Part shown: piece by piece, positions 6,773-15,294 of the stretch
Layout: each line of letters starts with the position of its first letter
Numbering within the stretch: the stretch's first letter is position 1
Virus record (IMG/VR): IMGVR_UViG_3300006736_000025
Coordinates: 1-36,903 of that record
Source: a virus
Reading direction: 5' to 3' (one strand)
Length of the DNA stretch: 36,903 nucleotides
The notes under the pieces: model-generated
What the model saw: the letters and a program-made list of their open reading frames with translations, nothing else
What the model was told of the DNA's origin: nothing
Database searches by the model: none
Position numbers and translations under genes: made by a program

Positions 6773-7558
6773 ATGGCTAAGAAAACAGAAACAGAACTAG
6801 CAACATCAACAGACGCACCTATTGTTGTCCCAGATTGGATGCAACAAGAAGAGGTAAAGGGTTCGGATACACTCGGAGACTTTATGGTGACTCCTCGTAT
6901 GACTATTGTGCAAGCAATGTCAGACATTGAGCGCAAAGAAGCATTTGGTGAGGGTGGTGTTGCAATTATGCCTGACGGCATTAAAGTAGCGGGGATGGAT
7001 GAACCTTTCGTTGTTATTCCTCTTATCTTTTGGGCTTCATGGGAAGTTCGCTCTGACCTAAACGACAGTGCAACCCCCATGATTGAGAACAGTACACAAG
7101 ACCCCAATAGTGAAATTGCTCGTAAAGCCCGAAACAAAGACACTCGTGAAGAAACCTATGGCAACGGTTTTACTCGCAAGTATGTGGAAGCGTTAAACTT
7201 CATTGTTAAGATTGACTCTGGTGAAGCAAGCGGTGAATTAGCAACAATCTCATTCTCAGTTGGTGAACACCATACTGGCTCCCGTTTGTGTGGCTTGCTG
7301 AAACGCCGACCCTGTTCCATCTTTGCAAACCGCATTGAGTTGAAAACGGCTGTCCGTCAGCGCAATAATCGCTCGTGGTATGGTTTTGAGTTCAACAATC
7401 CAGTTGATACTCCAATCATTCAAGACAAAGATGTTTATATGGAACTTTCTAAGATGCACGATTCCCTAAAGGGGATTGTGGACAGTGGTGCATTCAAAGT
7501 TGCAGATGAAAGCGCGGCAATCGCTTCAACTGTAGACACCGAAGCACTACCTATCTAA
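6773..7558 (+). CDS. Putative phage ssDNA-binding protein, 261 aa
   Basis: The start at ATG 6773 has AAGGAATC upstream. The layout resembles a widespread phage protein family annotated as ssDNA-binding: an early segment TPRMTIVQAMSDIE, then EPFVVIPLIFWASWEVRS, and a late segment IFANRIELKT followed by RSWYGFEF. The alternating strands and aromatic residues suit an OB-like fold. The C-terminus is mildly acidic (STVDTEALPI), as in many such proteins. It is followed by the SNF2 helicase and primase-helicase, the expected partners of an SSB. The assignment rests on remembered family pattern and context, not on a catalytic motif. Confidence 0.55.
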   Translation: MAKKTETELATSTDAPIVVPDWMQQEEVKGSDTLGDFMVTPRMTIVQAMSDIERKEAFGEGGVAIMPDGIKVAGMDEPFVVIPLIFWASWEVRSDLNDSATPMIENSTQDPNSEIARKARNKDTREETYGNGFTRKYVEALNFIVKIDSGEASGELATISFSVGEHHTGSRLCGLLKRRPCSIFANRIELKTAVRQRNNRSWYGFEFNNPVDTPIIQDKDVYMELSKMHDSLKGIVDSGAFKVADESAAIASTVDTEALPI

Positions 7559-7564
7559 GTTCGT

Positions 7565-7608
7565 CCCCCGAAGGTTGGGGGGCGGTGCAATCCTATTCAT
7601 TCACCGCC
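7565..7608 (+). other. Two adjacent RNA hairpins between the SSB-like and helicase genes
   Basis: The 86-base gap contains CCCCC (7565-7569) pairing with GGGGG (7577-7581), then GGCGGTG (7581-7587) pairing perfectly with CACCGCC (7602-7608) over a 14-base loop. The stems share one base, so they are adjacent or mutually exclusive. No T-run follows, so they are not simple intrinsic terminators. An mRNA processing or stability element, or partial attenuation between two genes with different dose needs, would fit. Confidence 0.5.
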
Positions 7609-7644
7609 TCTCGACTTCTTCGCATAACTCAAGGAGAACCCGCA

Positions 7645-9030
7645 ATGTCTGAAATTACATTGTTCGACCATCAGCGCAAAGGCGTTGAATTAGCAAGAAC
7701 CCACCCCCGCTATGCTTTCTTTTGGCAGCCAGGCACAGGAAAGACAATAGCAATACTGGCAATTCAAAAAGAACGACCACTGCGCACTCTAGTTGTTGCA
7801 GCAAAATCAATTATCTGGTCGGCTTGGGAAAAAGATGCCAAGTTACTAGATGTAGATTTACGGGTTGTGCATCACACAAATAAAGCAAAACGAAGGGAAC
7901 TAATTCTTGAAAAAGGGAATCATATCCTCGTTACAAATTATGAGCAGTTCAGAATGAATGCCGAGTTGTTCATAGAGTCAGGCATACAGCGAATTGTGTT
8001 TGATGAGTCTAGCAAATTGAAGAATCGAAAAGCCAAAGTGACACAGGCGGCTATACAAGTTGCAGACTCCTGTAATGAAGTATATCTACTGTCAGGAACA
8101 CCATCACCCAACTGTGAAACCGAACTATGGAGTCAGTTGAGAGCAATATCTCCTGTTGCTTCTGGGTTGCAGTTTTTTAAGTGGGCATACAATTGGTTCA
8201 TGCCTATAACAGAAAATATACGGGGCAGGAATGTTATCGCTCGTTGGATTCCAAAGAATGATATGGTTATCCAATTCCACGAGTACCTAAAAAAGTGGAG
8301 TTGGGCGTTACGAAAAGAAGATTGTCTTGACCTACCAACCCAAATGGATGTTATCCGTGAGTTTGAATTGACAAAACCCGAACAAAAGACTTACAACCAA
8401 GTCATAGAGGAGTTACGGTTGTGCTGTAAGTCCAATGAAGGGGATTACAATACAACGGTTAGCGTTAAATCAGAAGCAGTTCTTATGAAACTTCGGCAAG
8501 TGGCAGGAGGAACTGTAAAGGTTGGAGGTGTTCCTACTGAGGTTGGTTCATCAAAACTTGATACACTTGTCGAGGTTTTGGCTGAAGTAGGTTCTGAACC
8601 CGCTATTGTGTGGGCTGAGTTCACCGCAGACATTGATAGGATTGCAAGAAGGCTCACAAAAGAAGGGAATAAGGTAGGAATCATTGATGGAAGAACCTCA
8701 AAACATGCCCAAGAGTACATCAATAAGTTCGTTAATGGGGAACTTGATAGACTTATTCTCCACCCAAAAGCCGCAGGTCATGGAACGGATGGGTTGCAGA
8801 AGGTCTGTCAATATGCTATTTACTATGGGCTGTCTTTCTCCGCAGAAGAACACATGCAAAGTCGTGATAGACTACACAGGTCTGGACAAAAAAGACCAGT
8901 AACTTATATTTACCTCATCGCCAAGGATTCGGTCGATGAATCATTGTTGTGGGTTGTTAGAAAAAAATCTAGCAAGCAACAAGCACTACTCAAGGAACTA
9001 GGAATACAAAAAACTGAGAGGCAAGGATGA
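7645..9030 (+). CDS. SNF2-type DEAD/DEAH helicase/ATPase
   Basis: An ATP-driven DNA translocase of superfamily 2. Counted from ATG 7645, Walker A is QPGTGKT (28-34), motif II is FDESSK (D120-E121, SNF2-like DExx rather than DEAH), motif III is SGTPSP (150-155), and motif VI is QSRDRLHRSGQ (405-415), which carries the arginine finger. The 461 residues cover both RecA-like lobes with little else, the usual compact phage form. The ATG at 7645 has AAGGAG 8 bases upstream. An in-frame GTG at 7585 would place the start inside the hairpin region and is rejected. The stop overlaps the next start (ATGA). It probably serves replication or recombination at forks. Confidence 0.9.
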   Translation: MSEITLFDHQRKGVELARTHPRYAFFWQPGTGKTIAILAIQKERPLRTLVVAAKSIIWSAWEKDAKLLDVDLRVVHHTNKAKRRELILEKGNHILVTNYEQFRMNAELFIESGIQRIVFDESSKLKNRKAKVTQAAIQVADSCNEVYLLSGTPSPNCETELWSQLRAISPVASGLQFFKWAYNWFMPITENIRGRNVIARWIPKNDMVIQFHEYLKKWSWALRKEDCLDLPTQMDVIREFELTKPEQKTYNQVIEELRLCCKSNEGDYNTTVSVKSEAVLMKLRQVAGGTVKVGGVPTEVGSSKLDTLVEVLAEVGSEPAIVWAEFTADIDRIARRLTKEGNKVGIIDGRTSKHAQEYINKFVNGELDRLILHPKAAGHGTDGLQKVCQYAIYYGLSFSAEEHMQSRDRLHRSGQKRPVTYIYLIAKDSVDESLLWVVRKKSSKQQALLKELGIQKTERQG

Positions 9031-11756
9031 CCAAAAACGAAAATGATTTTATCAACACCCCACCAAACAATCCAATTTTTTTCAGTTCAGCAGAGCAACA
9101 CATACGAACAGTATTTGATGATGGGGATTGGGTTGAGTTCAGAGCGTTGCGAGACAAGTCAACAGCATCAGGGAAAGTACACACCCTATACCGACAAGCC
9201 CCAATCAAAGAAGACGATAGTAGCCTCAACGAGTGGCTAATAGCACACAACGCAAAAGGTTGGTCATTATACATAGGGGCTAATCCTCGCAAGAGTAACA
9301 GGTGTTCGGGTTCATGCAATGCAGCCACGGATGGGGATGTGGAAAAGTTTAACACATTGTTTGTTGATTTTGATGACGCTGACCCAGAAGAAGCACTCAT
9401 TAGAATTGAATCAGCAAGTTTACCTGAACCCACACTTCTTGTAGCATCAGGTAGAGCAACAGGTACTCATGCGTATTGGAGATTCAATGAGCCAATCACC
9501 GACCCTGTTCTGTGGCGTTCCCTACAAATTGCAATGATTCGCTCCGTCAAGAGTGACAAAGCAATCAAGAACCCTTCTCGGATAATGCGACTGTGCGGAA
9601 CAGAAAACCACAAGAGGGGCGCACCTTGCCGTATCCTCAAGATTGGGGAAACATTCACTAAGTGGGAAGACCTGAAGATTAACCCTGCCGAAGAGGTTCA
9701 ATCATTCCAAACTAATCACGACCCAGACCGAGAGCCGTGTACCGAGAATCTCAATACAGTCACCCTCTCCTACCTACAAGAAGAAACAGAAGGCGGTGAA
9801 CGGAACAACAAACTCGTAGCCGCAGCCTTTGACTACAACGCTAATAATTATCCTATTAAACAAGCGATTCAAGAGTTGGCTATAGAGCGTGGTGTAGGTC
9901 GTGATGGTCTTTCTGAATCAGAGGCAGTACGAACTGTACGCAACGCTTACAAAAAGAAAGCAACACCCTCATTTACTAGGACATTAGTTGAAGAGACAAC
10001 CACCTCTGACCTACTCTCAGACCTCAATGAAACAAAAGGGATGGCTCCAGAGGGTTATTCCCCAGACAGTGCTTCTTCTGCCGTTGCTATAAAAATTTCC
10101 GAATCTGATACGGGGGTCGTTGGGGGTACTCCTGATGACGAGGGAAAAGACATAACGAGAGTGGACAACAGACCTGTTGACCCCCGTGATAGAGTTCTTG
10201 TGTCTAATGTATCTACCAAAGTAGTTATGGAGAATGGTAGGCGAAAAGTTGTAACGCTCTATAAGCCTGTTGATGAAATTGCTTTTGAGATGAGCGAGGC
10301 TCTTGGGGGATACCCAAGGCGTTCAACAGCGACAGGCGTGTTTGCAATTAAAGAAACAAAAAAAGAGAGGGTAGAGTTGTGGTCGATACTAGACACAAAC
10401 GACCTGTTTGCTTTACTCCATGACCGAGCGATTGTTCGTTGGGTTCGTGGAGAGTGTGAAACAATACAGGGTGATACTCTCTCTGCCATTACAAAAACAG
10501 AGTTCTTTCGTTGGGTAAAGGACAACATGGAACCCTCCTACGATGGTGTGAGCGAGTATCCCCATGTTCCACCAAGACGCTCAACATTTTACATTCCTAC
10601 AGAGTTACCAGAGCCAACAGGGGAGTGTCTCAATGAGTTTGTAAATGCCCTGAACCCCGCAACTGAGAACGATAGAAAACTTATGATGGCGGCGATGATG
10701 ACTCCTGGGTGGGGTGGGGCATCAGGGGCTAGACCTATGTTTGTATTCACTTCCGACTATGGGCAAGGTTCTGGTAAGACCGAAACTGCTAAGGCAATCG
10801 GGCGTATTTGGGGTGGCTCTGCAACACTAGACTACGAAGATAATTGGCAGAATATATCCAAGAGAATCATGTCCTCTGATGATTGGTTATCAAGGGTGTT
10901 CCTGTTTGACAACATTAAGGGCAAGTTCAGTGGCTCTGCTATAGAAGCGGCAGTAACAAGCGAGTTCTTAACAGGTCACAAGATGTTCGTTGGTACAGTC
11001 AAGCGACCCAATGATGCGACCTTCATGCTGACCTTCAACCTACCAGAAATGTCCCGTGACCTTGCTCAACGAGCCGTCATTGTCAAAGTAGGCAAACCCT
11101 TGGCAGGGGACTTTGTAGAGTGGGCTTGTCAGTTTGTAGAAGAACACCGATTGCAACTCATTTCTGATATATTACACCTCCTAAAACAAACAGCCAAAAA
11201 GGTAGTATCCACCAAATTTGCTGATAGGTGGAGGGCGTGGCAACGAGATGTTCTATCTAAAGTTCCTAACTGCGATGTAGACGAACTAGCAGCGGAAATC
11301 ATAGAACGCCGACCTGGAGCCGATGCTGACGCTGAGGAAGCATCCTCTATCGTTCAAGCCATATCCGACCACCTTATTCTGTACGCCCGTAGAAAGGATT
11401 CTGAGGACATTACAGAGGTAACAGGAGCAGAGATTGTCAAGGTTATGGAAGAGTCTGGTAACTGGAGGGCTAATGACTCCTTTAGTACCTCTGCTAACTC
11501 CAGAAAATGTATGTCTATTGTGAAGGGTAAACTCCTTGGCAGGGGTGTCTTAATGCCAATCGAAACAGAGGGTAAGGATGGACAAAAACGACCCAAGAAG
11601 GTACGAGTAAACGAGGATGGTAGACCCTCTGGCTCACGAAGTACAACTCAATCAATTGTATTTGGTTGGGTGTGGGATAAAGCAGAAGAAGTTCTTGGGT
11701 CATTCTCATCTCCCGAAGACCTTGAAGATGCACTAACTAACGATTTGCCTATCTGA
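9027..11756 (+). CDS. Bifunctional primase-helicase (AEP/RepB-like primase plus AAA/SF3-like helicase)
   Basis: A 909-residue fusion. The N-terminal domain has the archaeo-eukaryotic-primase pattern: LFVDFDDAD (D114, D116), SGRATGTHAYW (H148), and a later Arg/Asn segment MRLCGTENHKRG, as in RepB-like primases. The C-terminal half has Walker A GQGSGKTE (579-586), a Walker B-like FLFDN (625-629), and FMLTFNLPEMSRDLAQRAVIV, which resembles the sensor and arginine-finger region of D5/SF3-type phage helicases. About residues 300-420 are hydrophilic linker. It overlaps the SNF2 gene by 4 bases. It should open and prime the origin for the family A polymerase. No TOPRIM or zinc-finger primase is present, so this differs from T7 gp4. 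Confidence 0.85.
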   Translation: MTKNENDFINTPPNNPIFFSSAEQHIRTVFDDGDWVEFRALRDKSTASGKVHTLYRQAPIKEDDSSLNEWLIAHNAKGWSLYIGANPRKSNRCSGSCNAATDGDVEKFNTLFVDFDDADPEEALIRIESASLPEPTLLVASGRATGTHAYWRFNEPITDPVLWRSLQIAMIRSVKSDKAIKNPSRIMRLCGTENHKRGAPCRILKIGETFTKWEDLKINPAEEVQSFQTNHDPDREPCTENLNTVTLSYLQEETEGGERNNKLVAAAFDYNANNYPIKQAIQELAIERGVGRDGLSESEAVRTVRNAYKKKATPSFTRTLVEETTTSDLLSDLNETKGMAPEGYSPDSASSAVAIKISESDTGVVGGTPDDEGKDITRVDNRPVDPRDRVLVSNVSTKVVMENGRRKVVTLYKPVDEIAFEMSEALGGYPRRSTATGVFAIKETKKERVELWSILDTNDLFALLHDRAIVRWVRGECETIQGDTLSAITKTEFFRWVKDNMEPSYDGVSEYPHVPPRRSTFYIPTELPEPTGECLNEFVNALNPATENDRKLMMAAMMTPGWGGASGARPMFVFTSDYGQGSGKTETAKAIGRIWGGSATLDYEDNWQNISKRIMSSDDWLSRVFLFDNIKGKFSGSAIEAAVTSEFLTGHKMFVGTVKRPNDATFMLTFNLPEMSRDLAQRAVIVKVGKPLAGDFVEWACQFVEEHRLQLISDILHLLKQTAKKVVSTKFADRWRAWQRDVLSKVPNCDVDELAAEIIERRPGADADAEEASSIVQAISDHLILYARRKDSEDITEVTGAEIVKVMEESGNWRANDSFSTSANSRKCMSIVKGKLLGRGVLMPIETEGKDGQKRPKKVRVNEDGRPSGSRSTTQSIVFGWVWDKAEEVLGSFSSPEDLEDALTNDLPI

Positions 11757-11791
11757 CTTACAGGTGGTTTGGTCGCCACCTATCCTTGAGG

Positions 11792-11831
11792 CTCCCTCTA
11801 GTCCTGAAAAATGGGCTAGGGGGGGTTTTTT
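11792..11831 (+). terminator. Rho-independent terminator after the replication operon
   Basis: CCCTCTAG (11794-11801) pairs with CTAGGGGG (11816-11823) with one G-U wobble over a 14-base loop, followed by six T residues (11826-11831). A second hairpin just upstream, AGGTGG (11762-11767) with CCACCT (11776-11781), has no T-run. The pair closes the operon that begins at 5432. Confidence 0.8.
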
Positions 11832-11858
11832 GTTAGAAAAGGGCGATATACTAAACAC

Positions 11859-12371
11859 ATGGAACAAAAACCCATTCTTTTTTCTATCGACCCTGGCTCA
11901 AGAGTAACGGGTATTGCTGTTTTTGCAGGAGATACTCTTCTTGATTGGAAACTGATTAAAGTACCTACGAGCCGTGACCCTGTGGAAAGGTGTCTCAATA
12001 TGTGTTCTGCCGTTGAAACAGTAATAGGGGGAATCCTAGAGCAAATCGAGGGGCAAGACAGGACAGTTACCTTGGTTGTAGAAACGCCTGGTGGTCAAAA
12101 CAGACCCCATTCCCGTGGTCTTGTTACCCTTGGCATGGCAGTAGGTATGATTATCGCTTACATGACCGCCTTGGGATATAGGGTTGTGTCCGTAAACGCA
12201 GGGGAATGGACACGATTGGGGGGAGGAAAGTGTAAATCAAAAGCAGTTAGGGCTGAAAAGATTAGGGAGTTATACCCAGACACTTATGAATCCTCAAGGG
12301 ATAAATCCCTTGACGGTGCGGATGCAATAGGAATTGGTACATGGTTCCTTGGTCTATTTAATGAGGGGTAA
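11859..12371 (+). CDS. RuvC-like Holliday junction resolvase
   Basis: The protein has the RNase H-like core of RuvC nucleases: SIDPGSRVTGIAVF (D11), VVETPGG (E75) and LDGADAIGIG (D152, D155), which supply the four metal-binding acids. At 170 residues it matches E. coli RuvC (173). It would resolve recombination or replication junctions before packaging. It follows the terminator at 11792-11831, so it needs read-through or its own promoter. A TATACT lies 7 bases before the ATG, but no -35 is seen at proper spacing, and AAAAGGG is 13 bases or more upstream. The stop codon lies in the first copy of the tandem repeats at 12370. Confidence 0.85.
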   Translation: MEQKPILFSIDPGSRVTGIAVFAGDTLLDWKLIKVPTSRDPVERCLNMCSAVETVIGGILEQIEGQDRTVTLVVETPGGQNRPHSRGLVTLGMAVGMIIAYMTALGYRVVSVNAGEWTRLGGGKCKSKAVRAEKIRELYPDTYESSRDKSLDGADAIGIGTWFLGLFNEG

Positions 12372-12420
12372 TTTGCACATCTCATTATGCAATTTGCACA
12401 TCTCATTATGCAATTTGCAC
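12370..12420. repeat. 21-base tandem repeat, 2.4 copies
   Basis: The unit AATTTGCACATCTCATTATGC occurs at 12370-12390 and identically at 12391-12411, followed by AATTTGCAC at 12412-12420. Each unit can form a short hairpin (TTGCA with TGCAA). It fills most of the 59-base gap between the convergent resolvase gene and the membrane-protein gene. No T-run terminator is visible. Confidence 0.85.
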
Positions 12421-12430
12421 CCACTAACCA

Positions 12431-12754
12431 TCAATCCCTAGTTTCTAAATCACCCATTCTGCGTGTTAAATCTGATAGCAGTTGTTGAGTTTGGTCAATT
12501 CGCTTATCTCGCTTGCGGTCATATTGTGCAATCGTCCATGTGAAAAATGCCGTTGCAATAATCGAAGAGACAAAGACAGGAAGTGTTATAAGAATCTGGT
12601 CGTGAGTCAAAGCAGGATGCGGAGATTCAGTCATGTCTTGTGCGTATGATTGCCCACACAACAAGCCGACCACCGACCATGTAACGATGTTTGAGAGTAT
12701 CGCACCTAGACAGGCGTGGTGTTTGCTCGGCATTATTTTTTGTTCTTGCTTCAT
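12431..12754 (-). CDS. Small two-segment membrane protein (holin or lysis candidate), 107 aa
   Basis: The start at ATG 12754 (MKQEQKIMPSKHHACLG) has AAAGAGA directly upstream and follows the adhesin gene by 19 bases. A longer in-frame reading to 12880 would overlap that gene and is rejected. A first hydrophobic segment (LSNIVTWSVVGLLCGQSYA) ends like a signal peptide at A-Q. The second (ILITLPVFVSSIIATAFFTW) is a membrane span. A charged, coiled-coil-like tail follows (RIDQTQQLLSDLTRRMGDLE). Size and layout fit a holin or an XhlA-like or spanin-like protein at the end of a tail operon, but no endolysin is adjacent, so the function is open. Confidence 0.7.
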   Translation of the reverse strand: MKQEQKIMPSKHHACLGAILSNIVTWSVVGLLCGQSYAQDMTESPHPALTHDQILITLPVFVSSIIATAFFTWTIAQYDRKRDKRIDQTQQLLSDLTRRMGDLETRD

Positions 12755-12773
12755 AGTTCTCTTTCGGCTATTT

Positions 12774-13802
12774 TTATCTGTCAAACTTCGTTTTGAAGTA
12801 TTCAATAATCCTCGCTCGTAGGTATGTAGATATTGGGGCATCTGATTTGATGCAAACCATTTCTGCGATTCTTCCTTCAAAAGTTCTTACCGCAGGATAT
12901 ATACCTGCTCCGCCAGTAGCATCATCATCATTAGATGTCCCTACAGATAAGTATACAGTTCCACTGGCTGAACCACTTTGTAGTGTTCCAAAGTCCCCCG
13001 CCGAGTTACCGTTAGGCGCACAATCAACACACCAAGCATAATTAGGATTAGGTATAACATGAGAGTTGATGTTGGTTGTTGCGTACATCCCTTGACCTAC
13101 ATAAGAGCCATCAGTAATTTCATCATACGCACAACTACAAGTTATATTCCAATCATCCGCAGCACACAAATCACCCGAAGCCCCGCCACTACTATGTGAT
13201 ACACCAAAATAAACATTCCCAGAGATAGGGTGCTTATCGAATGCCATAGCGTATGTTCTTGATATATCCCAACTGGTAGAGCCATCATGCCCTAAAAATT
13301 CATTACCCACAACAGGATTATCCCAGGTTGCGCTTAGTGAATCTGGTTTAGATATAATTACCCACATAATGTGTTGTGGGTCGTCATCGGTTGTGTTGAC
13401 TTTAATACCAAAATCTACTGTGTTGCTAGGTAGGCATAGAAGTTTAAGGTCCTTTACATTTCCGCCAGAGTTAAAACTTGCTTGAAACCTAAGAACACTG
13501 TAGCCGTTTATTTCATCTGCACTGCTTCCATGTTCATTCGTTCCAGTGCCATACGCTTGTGGTCCTCCCCCCAACCAAGGGTCTATTAGGTGGTTTGAGT
13601 TACCGCTTGAATCATCCCACTGTGTAATGTAATACTCGTCATCACCACTGGTCTTGTCTGCTACCCACTGTTCAGTGGTGAAGTCTTCTGCTTTCCACCA
13701 CCCTGTTACATCCCCCTCTGCCCCAATTTCAGAAAGAAAATTGCCTTCTGTTAGTGCAGTGACTTCAAACTTATTGTCGGTTATCCAAGTTCTATTTGGC
13801 AT
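12774..13802 (-). CDS. Tail adhesin with a concanavalin A/LamG-like domain
   Basis: A 342-residue protein with the pattern of phage lectin-like adhesins: GWWKAEDF near residue 35, TQWDDSSGNSNHL near 60, NGYSVLRFQ near 100, and a closing EGRIAEMVCIKSDAPIS with a final YFKTKFDR helix. These match the start and end of a LamG/ConA-type jelly-roll in structural proteins. Cys-rich stretches (CSCAYDE, CVDCAPN) occur in the middle. Its ATG overlaps the upstream stop by one base (TAATG). As the last gene of the tail-tip set it likely contacts the host surface. Confidence 0.7.
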   Translation of the reverse strand: MPNRTWITDNKFEVTALTEGNFLSEIGAEGDVTGWWKAEDFTTEQWVADKTSGDDEYYITQWDDSSGNSNHLIDPWLGGGPQAYGTGTNEHGSSADEINGYSVLRFQASFNSGGNVKDLKLLCLPSNTVDFGIKVNTTDDDPQHIMWVIISKPDSLSATWDNPVVGNEFLGHDGSTSWDISRTYAMAFDKHPISGNVYFGVSHSSGGASGDLCAADDWNITCSCAYDEITDGSYVGQGMYATTNINSHVIPNPNYAWCVDCAPNGNSAGDFGTLQSGSASGTVYLSVGTSNDDDATGGAGIYPAVRTFEGRIAEMVCIKSDAPISTYLRARIIEYFKTKFDR

Positions 13803-14632
13803 TATGTTTGTACCTCTCTTATATGCACACTGAAGCCTAAGTTTACTGGCTCTCCGATTCCATTGTCTTCCATGTCATAAACCTTTAAGTCTAGTGTGTC
13901 CCCTGGCTCTATTAGTATGTTCAACCCAGTTTTAGAAACAAGTTTATAGGGGCGGTACGGGGCAGGACCTCCACCCATATTTTCAAAAAAGTCTGTATCT
14001 GAAATTCTTGTAGAGGAATCACCGCTACCATTTATTTCTAATATAGCCTTGGCTTTGAACATTTGTACATGTTGGGCGGGTAATATGGTGGGTGAAGTTT
14101 GTGTTCTAAATGTCGCATGAAAAGCAGTTACTTCAAATGTCTTAAAAACAGATGTGTCACTAACAGTTTGACTAGGATTGAGACACAAATTAAAAGTGTG
14201 TGCATCGGCTGATGAGCCTTCATGGGGTTCTAGTATATGCCCACTTATTTCAGAAGCATATTGGTAGTGCCAACCACCGCCACCAATGCCCGCAGTACCT
14301 TCCTTGTAAATTAACCACGCATCATCGCTTTCTAAAAAAACCTGCATGCCCTTTTTAGGTGCAACGAATATCCACTCAGCCCTAACCTCTGGGTCTGTTG
14401 AATTTATGTAATAAGCAATGTTGTCACCCTTGCCATTCCACTCTTGGGCTGCGGGTGTGTAATCAACTAAATAAATATCCCCATCTGAGGGTGAGGCAGG
14501 GTTCACATCTAGTATACTTATTACACTCATCTGAGCCAGTGCATCAAGTTGATACATTGCTGTATTAAAGTTAGTGTCGGCATCAGCAGCGTTCTCTGCT
14601 AATGTAGTTATGTTATTTATGTATGTAGCCAC
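13802..14632 (-). CDS. DUF2793-like tail-tip protein, paralogue B, 276 aa
   Basis: The first ~120 residues follow the DUF2793 pattern of alphaproteobacterial phage and GTA-like tails: FNTAMYQLDALAQMSV, then PSDGDIYLVDYT, then WIFVAPKKGMQVFLESDD. The C-terminal half is different from its neighbour, beta-rich (ILIEPGDTLDLKVYDMED), and probably a receptor or display domain. Start and stop overlap the neighbours by one base each. The same N-terminal block occurs in the gene directly upstream, so the pair arose by tandem duplication. Such proteins usually sit at the tail tip or fibre base. Confidence 0.75.
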   Translation of the reverse strand: MATYINNITTLAENAADADTNFNTAMYQLDALAQMSVISILDVNPASPSDGDIYLVDYTPAAQEWNGKGDNIAYYINSTDPEVRAEWIFVAPKKGMQVFLESDDAWLIYKEGTAGIGGGGWHYQYASEISGHILEPHEGSSADAHTFNLCLNPSQTVSDTSVFKTFEVTAFHATFRTQTSPTILPAQHVQMFKAKAILEINGSGDSSTRISDTDFFENMGGGPAPYRPYKLVSKTGLNILIEPGDTLDLKVYDMEDNGIGEPVNLGFSVHIREVQT

Positions 14633-15294
14633 TACAAAGTAGCCTTAGTAATTGCAATAGTGAATTGTAAATCTAAACAAGTAGTAACACTAGAAACAAC
14701 TAACTCTACTTTTTTCTCTGCGGGAACAGCGAGAGTTTGTGTGCCAACATCTGAATCAAAGTCAACGAGGTGTGCAATAGATGTAGTTACGGGTAAAGTA
14801 GTCTCTGGAGCAACCTCGTCTACACTTAATCCTAGAGTGCATGAACCAGTACCCGCAATGGCAGATAGTTTTGTAATGGTAAACGCTTCGGTTGTATAAA
14901 GAATTAAAGTATAGTCCATTGCAAGTGGGGTGACAATATGACCAGACAGACCATCCGAACTACCATACAAGTCTGTCCAAATCGTACCGTTGTAATAAAC
15001 ATACTCATCTGTGTCTTGCATGTAAGCCCTCATCCCATCTTTAGGGGGAATAAACTTCCACTGGTTATTTAAATAGTAAGCAATGTAATTATCGTAGCCC
15101 TCCCAATCACCAGTACCCGCCGTATCCACAAGGTAAACATTTCCATGTGTCTCCGTCCCAGGAGCATTTTGTTGGGCTAATGGGGACAAATGTATTAACG
15201 AGTCCAACTTGTACATGCTTTCGTTGAATGTAACTTCAGCACCGTATTGATTCTCGGCTAATAAATATAGACCCTTGTTTGCTGTTACTCCCAT
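14632..15294 (-). CDS. DUF2793-like tail-tip protein, paralogue A, 220 aa
   Basis: The N-terminal ~110 residues share the DUF2793 pattern with the next gene: FNESMYKLDSLIHLSPLA, GNVYLVDTAGTGDWEGYDN, and WKFIPPKDGMRAYMQDTDEY. The remaining ~100 residues form a beta-rich domain (ITKLSAIAGTGSCTLGLSVD) unlike that of the paralogue. The ATG at 15294 directly abuts the stop of the large tail-tip gene, and an AGG lies about 10 bases upstream. The two proteins may form a hetero-oligomeric collar or fibre base. That is inference from duplication and position. Confidence 0.75.
   Translation of the reverse strand: MGVTANKGLYLLAENQYGAEVTFNESMYKLDSLIHLSPLAQQNAPGTETHGNVYLVDTAGTGDWEGYDNYIAYYLNNQWKFIPPKDGMRAYMQDTDEYVYYNGTIWTDLYGSSDGLSGHIVTPLAMDYTLILYTTEAFTITKLSAIAGTGSCTLGLSVDEVAPETTLPVTTSIAHLVDFDSDVGTQTLAVPAEKKVELVVSSVTTCLDLQFTIAITKATL

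Noticed and set aside
7585-7645. GTG start for the SNF2 gene at 7585
   Set aside because: It lies in the hairpin region without a ribosome site, and the ATG at 7645 has AAGGAG at proper spacing.
11824-11852. Promoter for the resolvase gene (TATACT at 11847)
   Set aside because: No -35 hexamer lies at 15-19 bases; the upstream bases are the T-run of the terminator.
12370-12420. Possible CRISPR array
   Set aside because: The units are directly adjacent with no spacers, and no cas genes are present.
12431-12880. Longer reading (149 codons) of the membrane protein gene
   Set aside because: The extra 42 residues overlap the adhesin gene and remove the natural signal-like N-terminus; ATG 12754 has AAAGAGA upstream.
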